From the NCBI GenBank assembly GCA_025808875.1, contig CP075528.1, forward strand, positions 2,850,473-2,914,472: a stretch of DNA of 64,000 nt, given 5' to 3'. This document shows, one piece after another, positions 33,836 to 42,999 of this stretch. The stretch is from Enhydrobacter sp. GTDB lineage: Bacteria > Pseudomonadota > Alphaproteobacteria > Reyranellales > Reyranellaceae. The position numbers and the translations under genes were made by a program. The notes under the pieces were generated by a model that was not told the origin of the DNA, ran no database searches, and worked only from the letters and a program-made list of their open reading frames with translations. Each line of letters begins with the position of its first letter. Positions within the stretch are counted from its first letter, which is position 1.

Positions 33836-35116
33836 ATGAATCGCCGCCTCTCCGTCATCGGGCTGGGCTATGTCGGCCTGCCGGTGGCGGCCACGTTCGC
33901 CCGCGCCGGCATCAAGGTCGTCGCCTTCGACATCGACCAGCGCCGCGTCACCGAACTGACCCGCGGCCACGACCGCACCGGAGAGGTCGATCCGGCCGCC
34001 CTCAAGGCGCCGGCGCTCTACTTCACCTCGAAGGCCACGGACCTGAAAGCGGCCGACTTCCATATCGTCACGGTGCCCACGCCGATCGACGCCAGCAAGC
34101 AGCCCAATCTCGAGCCGCTGCGCAGCGCCTCGCGCACCATCGGCCAGGTGCTCAAGCGCGGCGACATCGTGGTCTACGAATCGACGGTCTATCCGGGCGT
34201 GACCGAGGATGTGTGCATTCCCGTCCTCGAGGAGAGTTCCGGTCTCGAGTGGAAGACCGACTTCAACGTCGGCTACTCGCCGGAGCGCATCAATCCGGGC
34301 GACAAGGAGCGCCGCTTCGACAGCATCCTGAAGATCGTCGCTGCCGACACGCCCGAGACGCTCGACGTCGTCGACGCCGTCTATCGCCGGGTGGTGAGCG
34401 CGGGCACCCATCGCGCGCCGTCGATCCGGGTCGCCGAATTCGCCAAGGTGCTCGAGAACACCCAGCGCGACGTCAACATCGCGCTGGTCAACGAGGTCGC
34501 GCTGATCTGCGACCGGCTCGGCGTCGACACGCAGGACGTGCTGACGGCGGCCGGCACCAAGTGGAACTTCCTGCCCTTCCGGCCCGGCCTGGTCGGCGGC
34601 CACTGCATCGGCGTCGATCCGTTCTACATCGCCCACAAGGCCGAGGAGGTCGGCTACCATCCGCACGTCATCCATTCCGGCCGCCGCGTCAACGACGGCA
34701 TGGGCCTCTACGTCGCCAACCGCGTCGCGCGCTCGATCATGCGGCGCTCGGGCAACGGGCGGCCCGTGGTCACGGTGCTGGGGGTCACCTTCAAGGAGAA
34801 CGTGCCCGACATCCGCAACACCCGGGTCGTGGACATCGCCCGCGAGCTCGCCGAGTTCGGCATCACCGTCCAGCTGAGCGACCCGATGGCCGACGGCGAT
34901 CTCCTCCGGGAGGAGTACGGGCTCGAGCTCACGCCGCCCGACAGGCTGCAGCCCGCCGACGCCGTGGTGCTGGCGGTGGCGCACCGACCTTACCGCGAGG
35001 GCGGATGGCGGCTGGTCCGCAAGCTCCTGAAGCCCGACGGCGGCTTCGTCGCCGACGTGCCCGCCCTGCTCGACCGCGCATCGACGCCGGCGGGCGTCAC
35101 CCTGTGGCGGCTGTAG
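33836..35116 (+). CDS. Nucleotide-sugar dehydrogenase (TviB/WbpA-like, UDP-HexNAc 6-dehydrogenase)
   Basis: A 426-residue UDP-sugar dehydrogenase that oxidises the C6 hydroxyl to a uronic acid in two NAD+-linked steps. The NAD motif GLGYVGLP is at 9-16, the ESTVYPG loop at 115-121, and the catalytic Cys257 in GGHCIGVDPFY. NEVALICDRLGVD and TFKENVPDIRNTR are typical of the TviB/WbpA branch, which uses UDP-GlcNAc or UDP-GalNAc rather than UDP-glucose. It is the first gene of the polysaccharide region and probably supplies an aminouronic acid. The ATG start lacks a visible Shine-Dalgarno. Confidence 0.92.
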   Translation: MNRRLSVIGLGYVGLPVAATFARAGIKVVAFDIDQRRVTELTRGHDRTGEVDPAALKAPALYFTSKATDLKAADFHIVTVPTPIDASKQPNLEPLRSASRTIGQVLKRGDIVVYESTVYPGVTEDVCIPVLEESSGLEWKTDFNVGYSPERINPGDKERRFDSILKIVAADTPETLDVVDAVYRRVVSAGTHRAPSIRVAEFAKVLENTQRDVNIALVNEVALICDRLGVDTQDVLTAAGTKWNFLPFRPGLVGGHCIGVDPFYIAHKAEEVGYHPHVIHSGRRVNDGMGLYVANRVARSIMRRSGNGRPVVTVLGVTFKENVPDIRNTRVVDIARELAEFGITVQLSDPMADGDLLREEYGLELTPPDRLQPADAVVLAVAHRPYREGGWRLVRKLLKPDGGFVADVPALLDRASTPAGVTLWRL

Positions 35117-35157
35117 CGGCCGGTCGGACTCGGCCACCCGCGCAGGAGGGATTGCGA

Positions 35158-35182
35158 CAAGAGGCTCGGTCCCAGCCTCTTG
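35158..35182 (+). promoter_or_regulatory. Hairpin in the leader before the first Wzy-like gene
   Basis: A perfect 9-bp stem (CAAGAGGCT pairing with AGCCTCTTG) with a 7-nt loop lies between the sugar dehydrogenase gene and the membrane-protein gene. There is no T-tract. It may attenuate or stabilise the mRNA. The following ATG at 35217 has no close Shine-Dalgarno. Confidence 0.45.
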
Positions 35183-35216
35183 CGTCGAGGAGACATTCCC
35201 ACTAATCGCATTCTTA

Positions 35217-36716
35217 ATGAAAGATTACTCCGCAGCCTTGGCGGCGGCTGGCCCGCGCTATCGCCCGGACGCGCCGAAAACGCTCGACTTCGCGCGGCTG
35301 CAGCGCCTGTCGGGCGCAGTGGCGGTATTTGGCGTGCTCATCGCACCGTTTTCGCCCGACCCGTTGGCGGCCGTGGCAGGTGGGCTTGTGCCCTGGATCG
35401 TGCTGCATCTCGTCACCACCGGCCCGAGCTTTCCTGCCATCGTTCCCTTCTACCTGCTCTGGCAATGGCTCCAGGTCTACGGCCGGGTGTTCGTCGGGAT
35501 GGTCGAGGGCGAGCGCATGTCGAGCAGCATCTACGGGCCGTGGGTCGCCGATGCCTACTGGTACATGCTGGCGTCGGTCGTGGTGCTCGCGCTGGCCTTC
35601 CGCTTCGTCCTGGCTTCCGGCCCCGTTCCGCCGGACACCGAGCGCGCGCACCTGACATGGCGGCCGTTCGACCTCTTCCTGGTTTATCTCGCCGCCCTGG
35701 GCTTCTCGATGGCGGCCGGCCACGCGATCGGCGTACTGCCGGCCATCTACCAGCAGATCAATGCCGTCGCGCAGTTCAAGCTGGCCGCGCTCTTCTTGCT
35801 CTTTGCGGTCGTCCTGACGACGCGGCGGGGGATTCCATTCCTCGTGATCGCCATCGCCATTGAGGTCGTCGTCGGCTTTTCCGGTCTTCTCAGCGACTTC
35901 AAGGCGCCCTTCATCGTGCTCGCACTGGCGGCGCTGGCGGCACGAATATCCTGGTCGGGCACCGCGAGCATCGTCGCCGGAATGCTGGCCGCCCTCCTGC
36001 TCGTCATGTCGCTCTTCTGGACGTCGATCAAGCAGGACTACCGAGGGGTCGCCACCGCGGGAGTGGAAACCCAGGCGCTGCAAATCCCGATCGGCGAACG
36101 CATCGGCTACGTCGCCCGACAGGCGCTGGCGATCGGCCAGACCGACTGGGCCAAGGCGAGCCATGCCCTGCTGCACCGACTCGCCTATGTCGACATCTTC
36201 GGTTCCGTGATCGCCGTGGACAAGGAAGCGCGCCAGCAGACGTTCATGCAGCAGTGGAACGAGGCGTTCCAGCATGTCTTCCAGCCCCGCTTCCTGTTCC
36301 CCAACAAGGCGCAGCTGTCCGACATCGACGTCTATCTCCGCCTGACCCGCGGCGACGCCAGCGATGCCATCCGCAGCACCACGTCGATCAGCGTCGGCTA
36401 CATCGCCGAGAATTACGTCGATTTCGGCGTCCCGGCCATGTTCGCCGGGGTGTTCGTGCTGGGCCTGCTGCTGGCGGCCGTCGTGCGATACGTCATGAGC
36501 GCGCCGCTGCCCTGGATGGTGCGGGAGGCCACGGCGGCCGCGATCCTCTACACCGTCGGAGGGACGGGCGTGGAGCTTTCGCTGCCCAAGATTCTCGGCA
36601 CCGCCGTCATGTTCCTGATCGTCTATGCGTTGCTGATCAAATTCGCCTATCCGGTCGGCCTACGCTGGCTCGACGAACGGGCGACACGGCGTCAGGGGCG
36701 CGTCGCCTCGAGGTAG
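35217..36716 (+). CDS. Polytopic membrane protein, Wzy-like, copy 1
   Basis: A 499-residue integral membrane protein with about ten hydrophobic segments and a long periplasmic loop (about 275-405), the general layout of O-antigen/EPS polymerases. I do not recognise a named family. Its closest relative in sight is the gene at 53478-54950. Shared blocks are RFLFPNKAQLSDIDVY (358-373), TSISVGYIAENYVDFG (389-404) and FWTSIKQDYRG (267-277). A sugar-polymerising role is inferred from topology and from its place after the sugar dehydrogenase. The ATG at 35217 is the only reasonable start but has no Shine-Dalgarno close by. Confidence 0.75.
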   Translation: MKDYSAALAAAGPRYRPDAPKTLDFARLQRLSGAVAVFGVLIAPFSPDPLAAVAGGLVPWIVLHLVTTGPSFPAIVPFYLLWQWLQVYGRVFVGMVEGERMSSSIYGPWVADAYWYMLASVVVLALAFRFVLASGPVPPDTERAHLTWRPFDLFLVYLAALGFSMAAGHAIGVLPAIYQQINAVAQFKLAALFLLFAVVLTTRRGIPFLVIAIAIEVVVGFSGLLSDFKAPFIVLALAALAARISWSGTASIVAGMLAALLLVMSLFWTSIKQDYRGVATAGVETQALQIPIGERIGYVARQALAIGQTDWAKASHALLHRLAYVDIFGSVIAVDKEARQQTFMQQWNEAFQHVFQPRFLFPNKAQLSDIDVYLRLTRGDASDAIRSTTSISVGYIAENYVDFGVPAMFAGVFVLGLLLAAVVRYVMSAPLPWMVREATAAAILYTVGGTGVELSLPKILGTAVMFLIVYALLIKFAYPVGLRWLDERATRRQGRVASR

Positions 36717-37342
36717 ATGCTCTCCTCGGATCGTTCGGCGAGATCGAGGTCGCCGGCGTCGGCGATGCGGCTGCTGCCGGCCGGCAGCGTGCGGACGTCG
36801 TCGAAGCCCGCCGCCGCCACCAGCCGGGCGATCGAGCGCTCGTCGTACATCCAGTGGTGATTGCGCCCGCCGCCCGAGAGGAAATGGCGCAGACGCTCGC
36901 CGAAACCGTGCGGTCGGTCGAGGTCGAACTGGAGCTGCTCGAGAAAGAGGTCGGCGTTGCCGTCGGCGAGGTACTCGCGCACCGGCAGGCAGAGGTCGGG
37001 CACGGCGAGGCGCAACAGCCCGCCGGACTTCAGCACGCGACGGCATTCCGCCAGGAACCCGCGCGCCTGGCGCCGGTCGAGATGCTCGATCATGTGCGAG
37101 GAGTAGACGACGTCGACCGCGCCATCGGCATGCGGGATGCGTCGCGTCGCGTCGGCCCAGCGGATGTTGCGGCGGCGGGCGAAGGCGGCGAACTCCCGGT
37201 TGCCCGCGTCGAGCAGTCCGAACAGGCCCAGCGCCCAGGCGAACGGCGGCGCCCCGGCGAGGCGGACCGCCAGCGAATTGTCGTAGTTGATCCAGCCCTC
37301 GGTCGGCGTCTGGCCGCAGCCGATGTTGAGGCGCACCGCCAT
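36692..37342 (-). CDS. SAM-dependent methyltransferase
   Basis: A 216-residue class I methyltransferase of the predicted SAM-binding type common in polysaccharide loci. Motif I is NIGCGQTPTEGWINYD (6-21). A catalytic-region stretch HMIEHLDRRQARGFLAECRRVLK follows, and LRLAVPDLCLP comes after it. It probably caps or decorates a glycan or a nucleotide sugar. The acceptor is unknown. It is the last gene of the minus-strand export operon (4 nt after the phosphatase). Its 3' end overlaps the convergent Wzy-like gene by 25 nt. It resembles the methyltransferase at 58433-59152. Confidence 0.85.
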   Translation of the reverse strand: MAVRLNIGCGQTPTEGWINYDNSLAVRLAGAPPFAWALGLFGLLDAGNREFAAFARRRNIRWADATRRIPHADGAVDVVYSSHMIEHLDRRQARGFLAECRRVLKSGGLLRLAVPDLCLPVREYLADGNADLFLEQLQFDLDRPHGFGERLRHFLSGGGRNHHWMYDERSIARLVAAAGFDDVRTLPAGSSRIADAGDLDLAERSEESIYLEATRP

Positions 37343-37346
37343 CGGG

Positions 37347-38123
37347 TCAGGCGTCCAGCGTGCAAATGAAGCGGCGCCCGGTGCCGCGCAGCGCGAGCGC
37401 CGTCAGACGGCCGCTGACGAACGCGCCGGTGTCGAGGTTGATGCGGTGGCTGCGATCCTGAGGCAAATCGACGATCGTATGGCCATGGACGACGACGCGG
37501 TCGGGCAGCGGCACCCGCACGCGCAGGAAGTCGTCGCGGATCCACAGCAGGTCGGTCGGCGATTGCCTGTCGAGCGGCACACCGGGCCGCACGCCGGCAT
37601 GCACGAAGAGATAATCGCCCTCGTCGTGGCGGAGCATGCAGCCGCGCAGGAAGGCCTCGTGCGTCCGTGGAACCGCAGCGGCGAGCGCGCGGCGCAGCTC
37701 GGTGACGGCGGCCAGCGTGTTGGGCAACGCCCTCAGCGGCACCTCGTAGGACAGCAGCGTCTCGAGCCCGCCGTAGGACAGCCAGTCGAGCCCGTCGCTG
37801 CGGCCGTCGAGGAAATCGAGCATCGCCTCCTCGTGATTGCCGAGCAGGCGGATGGTAGCGAAGCCGGGCAGCGGATCGGCAAGCAGCCGCTCCACCACGC
37901 CGCGGCTCGCGGGGCCGCGGTCGATGTAGTCGCCGAGGAAGACGAGAACCCTCTCGCGGTCGCCCGAATGGCGCGCCGCATCCTCGCCGATCCGCCGCAG
38001 CAGATCGTCGAGCAGATCGAGCCGGCCATGGATATCGCCCACGGCATATACCGCCCGGCCATCGGCAACCTTGCCGGGCCGGGCCGCCGTGCCGCGCCCA
38101 AACCAACGTCCAAACATGCCCAA
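37347..38123 (-). CDS. PPP-family serine/threonine-type metallophosphatase
   Basis: A 258-residue metallophosphoesterase of the PPP/PrpA group. The di-metal motifs are complete: GDIHGR (29-34), GDYIDRGP (64-71) and GNHE (95-98), with later VHAGV and HGHT histidines. Bacterial relatives dephosphorylate Ser/Thr/Tyr proteins or diadenosine tetraphosphate. It lies 34 nt after the Wzc-type BY-kinase and 4 nt before a methyltransferase, so it may reverse kinase autophosphorylation where a low-molecular-weight Wzb phosphatase would be expected. No wzb is seen in the window. The start is at 38123 or six bases later. Confidence 0.88.
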   Translation of the reverse strand: MGMFGRWFGRGTAARPGKVADGRAVYAVGDIHGRLDLLDDLLRRIGEDAARHSGDRERVLVFLGDYIDRGPASRGVVERLLADPLPGFATIRLLGNHEEAMLDFLDGRSDGLDWLSYGGLETLLSYEVPLRALPNTLAAVTELRRALAAAVPRTHEAFLRGCMLRHDEGDYLFVHAGVRPGVPLDRQSPTDLLWIRDDFLRVRVPLPDRVVVHGHTIVDLPQDRSHRINLDTGAFVSGRLTALALRGTGRRFICTLDA

Positions 38124-38157
38124 CCAGACTACACGCGCCCCGCCGGGGGCGCGCTGC

Positions 38158-40620
38158 CTACTTCACGACCCGCGGCACGATGCGCTTCAGCTTGTCGAGG
38201 CCGCTCATGCCGCCAATGCCGCCGCCTTCGCCGGCGTCGCCGCCTGTCCTGCTGCTGCCGGTGCCGCCGGAGGGCGACGTGGCCGTCGACGCACCGTAGT
38301 AGCCCTGGTAGCGCGAGTAGTAGTCGCCGTAGTCGCCGTACTCGTACATGGCATGCTTGGCGAGGTTGACCTTGTTGATGACGATGCCGACCCGGTCGGT
38401 GACGTTGCGCAGCGCGGCGACGGCCGAGGTGACGACGTCGCGCGCGGTCTTGGCCCAGTGCACGACGAAGATCGTGTAGTCGGCGAGCTGCGAGATGATG
38501 CGCGCATCGGACACCGCCATCACCGGCGGGCTATCGAGGATCACCAGGTCGTAGCGCTCGGCGAAGGTGGCGAGCGCCGCCTTCATCGCGTGCGATTCGA
38601 GCACTTCCGGGGCATTCGGCGTGTCGGGCCGGGCGCAGATGTAGTCGACGCCGGACAGGTCGTGGCGGCGCACGCACTGGTCGAGCGTCTTGGTACCCAT
38701 CAGGTACTCGTCGATGGTGCCGCCGCGATCCTTGACGCCGAACGCCACGGCGAGGTTGGCGCGCCGGAGGTCGAGGTCGACCAGCAGCACGCGCCGCGAG
38801 GCGTTCATCTTGGTGAGCAGGCCGCCCAGCGCCGCGGCGAAGGTCGTCTTGCCCTCGCCCGGCGTGGACGACGTCACGGCGAGCACGCGCGGCGGACGGT
38901 CGAGGTTGCTGAGGCTGATCGCGGTGAACACCGCGCGCATCGCCTCGGCCGCCGACGACGTCGTCTTGTCGAGCACGGTGCTGACGATCGAGGCGCGCTG
39001 TCCCATCGCGCCGCGCACCAGCGGGATCATGCCGAGCACGGCCACGCCGGTCGCCTTCTCGACCTGCGAGGCCGAGCGGAACACGCGGTCGAGCTTCTCG
39101 GCCGCGATCGAGCCGGCGACGCCGAGCAGGCAGCCGATGATGAAGGCGGCGAACAGGCCGGTCTTGTAGTTCGGCGAGCTCGGCACGCCCGACGGCCAGG
39201 CATAGGCCAGGATGCGCGCGTCGGCGCGCTGGATGTCCTGCTGCTCGCGCAGCTCCTTGAAGCGGTTCAGGAAGCTCTCGTAGAGCGCGCGGTTCGACTG
39301 CGCCTCGCGCTCGAGCTGCTTGAGCTCGGCCTCGTACTGGCTGGTCGCACCCGACAGGACCGAGGCGCGCTCGACCTGGGTCCTGAGCTCCTCCTCTTCG
39401 GCCTTGGCGGCGTCGAGCTCTGCACGAATCGCGAGCGTGATGCTCTGGGTCTGCGTCTGGAAGCGGCTGCGCACCGACGTGAGCTCGGCGTTGGCCTGCT
39501 GGACCTTGGGATGATTGGGTCCGAACTGGGTCGAGTACTCCGACAGCTTGCGCGTCAGCTCCTGTTCCTGGGTGCGCAGACTGGTCAGCGAGGCGTTCAT
39601 CGCCACCTCGGAGATGTTGGCGAGCTCGTTGGGGTTCAGGCTCGCCTTGGCGAGCGCGACCAGACGGCCCTCCTTCTCGATGCGGCGGGTCTTGGCGGAA
39701 ATGTACTTGGCGTTGAGCTCGGCGAGCGTCTGGGTCGAGACGGCCGCCTCCGGACTGCCCGACAGGCCCTTGTCGCGGCGGTAGGTGGCCACGGCCTCTT
39801 CCGCGACCTGCAGGTTGCGGCGCAACTCGGCCAGGCGCTCCTCGAGCCATTCCGTGGCGCGCCGGTTGGCCTCGTTCTTGTTGTCGACCTGGTCGGCCAG
39901 ATAGACCTCCGCCATGGCATTGGCGATGCGCGCCGACATGGCGCCATCCGGGCTTTCCACCGTGATGACGATGACGAAGCTGCGGCCGAGCAGCGACACG
40001 CTGAGGCCGCCCGACACCGCGCCGATGGCGGCGCGCCGGTTGGGATCGTTGTCGTCGCCGCGCTGCGGACGCGCGGGCGCCGCCTGTTGCGGCTGCGGTG
40101 GCGCCTCAGGCGATGGTGCGAGGATCGAGGCGATGCCCGAGTGCCAGATCTCGCGAATCGGCGCGAGCGTGGTGTCGAGGAAGCCCGGCGGACGGCTGCC
40201 GTTGAAATCCGGGTTGGAAGCAAGCCCGAGCCGGTCCACGACCCGGCCGATCAGGAACTCCGACTGGATGACCTCGAGTTCGCTCTGGATCGCGCCGAGG
40301 TTGAGCGTGTCGACGCCCGACAGCGCCGACTCGGTGTTCACCACCTTGAAGGTGCGGGTGTCGAGCATGATACGCGACGACGCCTTGTAGAGCGGCGTGG
40401 CTTGGGCGATGATCAGTGCCATCAGGGCGACGGCGACGAGGCCTGAGCTGACGATCAGCGCCTTGCGCCGGTTGAGGAGCCGCAGCCATTCCCACAGCTC
40501 GTTGGTCGCGCTCTCCGGCGGCGCGATGCCGGGAGGCGCGTTGGGGTCGAGCATGCCGGGCAGGCGGTTGCCGCCGGAATCGTCGCCAATACGGTTTACC
40601 CTAGGCAGAAGGCTCATCAC
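38158..40620 (-). CDS. Polysaccharide co-polymerase / BY-kinase (Wzc family)
   Basis: An 820-residue inner-membrane chain-length regulator fused to a tyrosine autokinase. The Wzz domain runs from a first transmembrane helix (about 53-72) through a long periplasmic coiled coil (250-460) to a second helix (487-505). The kinase has Walker A TSSTPGEGKTT (583-593), A' VLLVDLDLR (611-619) and B DLVILDSPP (691-699). The Tyr cluster (YEYGDYGDYYSRYQGYYG, 759-776) is not at the very end: a 44-residue Gly-rich then basic tail follows. It acts with the Wza-type protein encoded directly upstream. Confidence 0.93.
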   Translation of the reverse strand: MMSLLPRVNRIGDDSGGNRLPGMLDPNAPPGIAPPESATNELWEWLRLLNRRKALIVSSGLVAVALMALIIAQATPLYKASSRIMLDTRTFKVVNTESALSGVDTLNLGAIQSELEVIQSEFLIGRVVDRLGLASNPDFNGSRPPGFLDTTLAPIREIWHSGIASILAPSPEAPPQPQQAAPARPQRGDDNDPNRRAAIGAVSGGLSVSLLGRSFVIVITVESPDGAMSARIANAMAEVYLADQVDNKNEANRRATEWLEERLAELRRNLQVAEEAVATYRRDKGLSGSPEAAVSTQTLAELNAKYISAKTRRIEKEGRLVALAKASLNPNELANISEVAMNASLTSLRTQEQELTRKLSEYSTQFGPNHPKVQQANAELTSVRSRFQTQTQSITLAIRAELDAAKAEEEELRTQVERASVLSGATSQYEAELKQLEREAQSNRALYESFLNRFKELREQQDIQRADARILAYAWPSGVPSSPNYKTGLFAAFIIGCLLGVAGSIAAEKLDRVFRSASQVEKATGVAVLGMIPLVRGAMGQRASIVSTVLDKTTSSAAEAMRAVFTAISLSNLDRPPRVLAVTSSTPGEGKTTFAAALGGLLTKMNASRRVLLVDLDLRRANLAVAFGVKDRGGTIDEYLMGTKTLDQCVRRHDLSGVDYICARPDTPNAPEVLESHAMKAALATFAERYDLVILDSPPVMAVSDARIISQLADYTIFVVHWAKTARDVVTSAVAALRNVTDRVGIVINKVNLAKHAMYEYGDYGDYYSRYQGYYGASTATSPSGGTGSSRTGGDAGEGGGIGGMSGLDKLKRIVPRVVK

Positions 40621-40711
40621 ACACCATCCCGCGGCCGCATTGGCCGCCGTTTCCCTGCACTACGTGCCACCGGATCCCACCATCCGCCGGCAGTGTCATT
40701 GATCCAGCTCA

Positions 40712-41365
40712 CTAGAAGTACCGCTCCGGCACCCGGACGACATCGCCCGGTTCGACTAGAGTGTCCTCCGTCACGTACTCTTCCTCGGCGAAATTCGAAA
40801 AGAAGCGGCGAATCGTGATGCGCGCGCGCGACGCGCGCCTCGTGTAGCCGCCTGCCACCGCCACCGCCTGCACGACCCGCAGGCAGGACAGGTATTGAAA
40901 CGAACCCGGCCGGCTGACCTCGCCGATGATGAAGAACGGCCGGTAGCTCACCAGTTCGACGCTGATGCGCGGATCGGTCAGGAAGCCCGCCGAGAGATAG
41001 CGGCTCTTGAGCTGCTCCTCGAGATCGGCGGTCGTCGACCCGGTGACCGACATGTTGCCCAGCATGCGCGCATTGATCGTGCCGGCCGAATTGACCTCGT
41101 AGTCCCCGGAGAACTGCGGATCGGACAGCACCACGACCCTGATCTTGTCGCCCGAGCCGAGCTTGTACTCGGTCTGCTGCTGCTTGCACTCGCGATCCGG
41201 CGCGTTCGTCGGACCGACCTGAGGCGGCACGCCGACCTGGGGCACCGTCTCCGGCGCCAGGGGCAGTGCGTAGATGCCCGTGGTCGTCCGATCCGAGCAG
41301 CCGGCCAGGAAAACCGCCACGGCAGCCGCCAAGGCCCGGGAAAAGAAAACGCGCGCGTTCACCAC
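40712..41365 (-). CDS. Polysaccharide export lipoprotein (Wza family)
   Basis: A 217-residue outer-membrane polysaccharide export protein. The lipobox is LAGC (Cys23). The PES domain follows (TEYKLGSGDKIRVVVLSDPQFSGDYEVN), with SLBB-like strands near VELVSYRPFFIIGEVSRPGSF. It is shorter than E. coli Wza (379) and lacks its C-terminal pore helix, like many alphaproteobacterial versions, so the adjacent beta-barrel gene may provide the outer-membrane pore. Adjacent GTGs at 41365 and 41362 are equally possible starts, 4-7 nt after the barrel-gene stop. The Wzc-type kinase gene is 91 nt downstream. Confidence 0.9.
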   Translation of the reverse strand: MVNARVFFSRALAAAVAVFLAGCSDRTTTGIYALPLAPETVPQVGVPPQVGPTNAPDRECKQQQTEYKLGSGDKIRVVVLSDPQFSGDYEVNSAGTINARMLGNMSVTGSTTADLEEQLKSRYLSAGFLTDPRISVELVSYRPFFIIGEVSRPGSFQYLSCLRVVQAVAVAGGYTRRASRARITIRRFFSNFAEEEYVTEDTLVEPGDVVRVPERYF

Positions 41366-41369
41366 GACA

Positions 41370-42929
41370 TCACCGCTTGCCCACCAACCGGAGAAACACG
41401 ACCCGCCGATCATAGGCCGGCCCGCCCACGTTGTCCGTCGACGTGCCCTTGGTGTACTCGAACACTGGGCCGATCTGGAACTCCGGGCGGAAGGAATAAA
41501 GAACGCCGAGCTGCCCACGATAGATTCGGTCGGTGCGAGGCTGTGTGACTGTTGCGTCGACGGGATTGTATTCGGCGTTGTTGACCGAGAACCCGCCGAT
41601 GGCCGTCCAGGCGTCGTGGATGACGTAGGTGAAGTCGAGGCCGAGCACCGTGCTGACGATGTTCTTGTAGGTGCTCAGCGCCGATTCCGTGATCGACCGC
41701 GAGATGTTCGGCCGCAAGGTCAGGGGGGCATATCCGGTCCAGTTGCCCGACAGGCCGAAGGTGTAATCGGACGTCGGCCCGGTGATGTAGTTTTGGGTCT
41801 GGTAGCCCAGGTTGCCTTCGATCGAACTGGTCGCCGTGAACTTCTGGGTGAAGCCCACCCCCATGTTGAAGCCGTCGGAGTTGCGCTCCTGCCCGGCGAC
41901 ATTGAAGAAGTTGGTGTAGCGGCGCTGGTTGATCGCCGGCTGGATGAAGATGGCGAAATCGTCGGTGATCTCGTAGCCGAGGCGGATCCTCTCCTCGTAC
42001 TCGATGCGGTCGCGGCTCGAGGCCGGCAGGCCGCCGGAGACCAGGTTGCTGAAGTCGTGATGCCAGTAGCGCGTCGCCGAGGCACTCGCCTCGTAGAAGA
42101 AGCGGTTGAAGCGCTGGTAGAGGCCGATCCGGACGGGAATGATGTCGACCACGGTCGGCGCCGACACCGCCGTCGTGTTGGGGGTGCCCAGCGGTTCGGT
42201 CTGGCGCCGGTAGCCCACCGAAACCGGCACGTAGAAATCCTGCTGGATCTCGAGCTTGGCGTCCACGCGGGCCGTGTAGTTCTGGTAGTTCTGCGACGGC
42301 GCGTTGGCATAGAAGCCGAACCCGCCGTTGAGCACGCCGCGCAGTTCGTGATTGAGCCACTGCGACCTGAGCTCGAGGCTCGGCAGGATGGACGTGTAGA
42401 GCGAGCCGACCGTGCCCTGCGAGGCGTTCTGCGCGAACACGTTGCTGTCGGAACCGACATTCACCTCGATCTGCGGGAAGAGGCGGAACGACCCCAGCGT
42501 GACGCCGAGGTCGTCGCGCGGCGCGCCGCCGCCGCCGAACGGCGTTTGCACCGACGTGGCGATCGAACTGGCGACCGACGACGAGATGCTCGACTGCACG
42601 CTCGGCGTGATCCCGATCGGACCGAAACCGCCGATGACGCTGCCGGCGCGGGCACCGGTCGGCGTCGTCTGCTGATCCGGAGTCGCGGCGTCCCGCCGGC
42701 CGGGCGTCTCGTCCCGGGTCAGGGTCGAAGGCGGCGCCGGCGCCGCGCCTCCCGGCGGAATGACGGTCGCCGGCGTCGCGGCCCCGCCGTCCGTACCGGC
42801 GGCGGCCCCGGCCGCCGCCGGCGGGGCCTGGGCCATCTGAACCTGAGCCGACGCCGCGGCGCAGGACAGCAGGATCCAACCAAGCAGCGGCGTCCAGACG
42901 AGATGGGAGCGATTCGCGCTAATCCACAT
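41370..42929 (-). CDS. Outer-membrane beta-barrel protein of the EPS export operon
   Basis: A 519-residue secreted protein. The signal peptide ends about residue 29 (LLSCAAASAQ). A low-complexity Ala/Pro/Gly/Thr segment (30-110) follows, then a C-terminal half of alternating amphipathic strands (RFNRFFYEASASATRYWHHD, RIEYEERIRLGYEITDD) ending in LRLVGKR. This matches the outer-membrane beta-barrel proteins often found beside wza/wzc-like genes in EPS loci. The ATG at 42929 gives the signal peptide. The frame extends further upstream without one. It is immediately before the Wza-type gene, so it probably forms the export pore. Confidence 0.82.
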   Translation of the reverse strand: MWISANRSHLVWTPLLGWILLSCAAASAQVQMAQAPPAAAGAAAGTDGGAATPATVIPPGGAAPAPPSTLTRDETPGRRDAATPDQQTTPTGARAGSVIGGFGPIGITPSVQSSISSSVASSIATSVQTPFGGGGAPRDDLGVTLGSFRLFPQIEVNVGSDSNVFAQNASQGTVGSLYTSILPSLELRSQWLNHELRGVLNGGFGFYANAPSQNYQNYTARVDAKLEIQQDFYVPVSVGYRRQTEPLGTPNTTAVSAPTVVDIIPVRIGLYQRFNRFFYEASASATRYWHHDFSNLVSGGLPASSRDRIEYEERIRLGYEITDDFAIFIQPAINQRRYTNFFNVAGQERNSDGFNMGVGFTQKFTATSSIEGNLGYQTQNYITGPTSDYTFGLSGNWTGYAPLTLRPNISRSITESALSTYKNIVSTVLGLDFTYVIHDAWTAIGGFSVNNAEYNPVDATVTQPRTDRIYRGQLGVLYSFRPEFQIGPVFEYTKGTSTDNVGGPAYDRRVVFLRLVGKR

Positions 42930-42999
42930 GGGCGCCGCTTGCCATCCCGGCAATGGTCCTATCGTCGGTTGGAAAAAGCACTGCACGGCAAAGAGTCGG

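Noticed and set aside
33615..33839. Small plus-strand gene in the gap before the sugar dehydrogenase.
   Set aside because: No Shine-Dalgarno, no recognisable domain, and it runs into the next gene's start. The 261-bp gap is better read as promoters for the two divergent genes.
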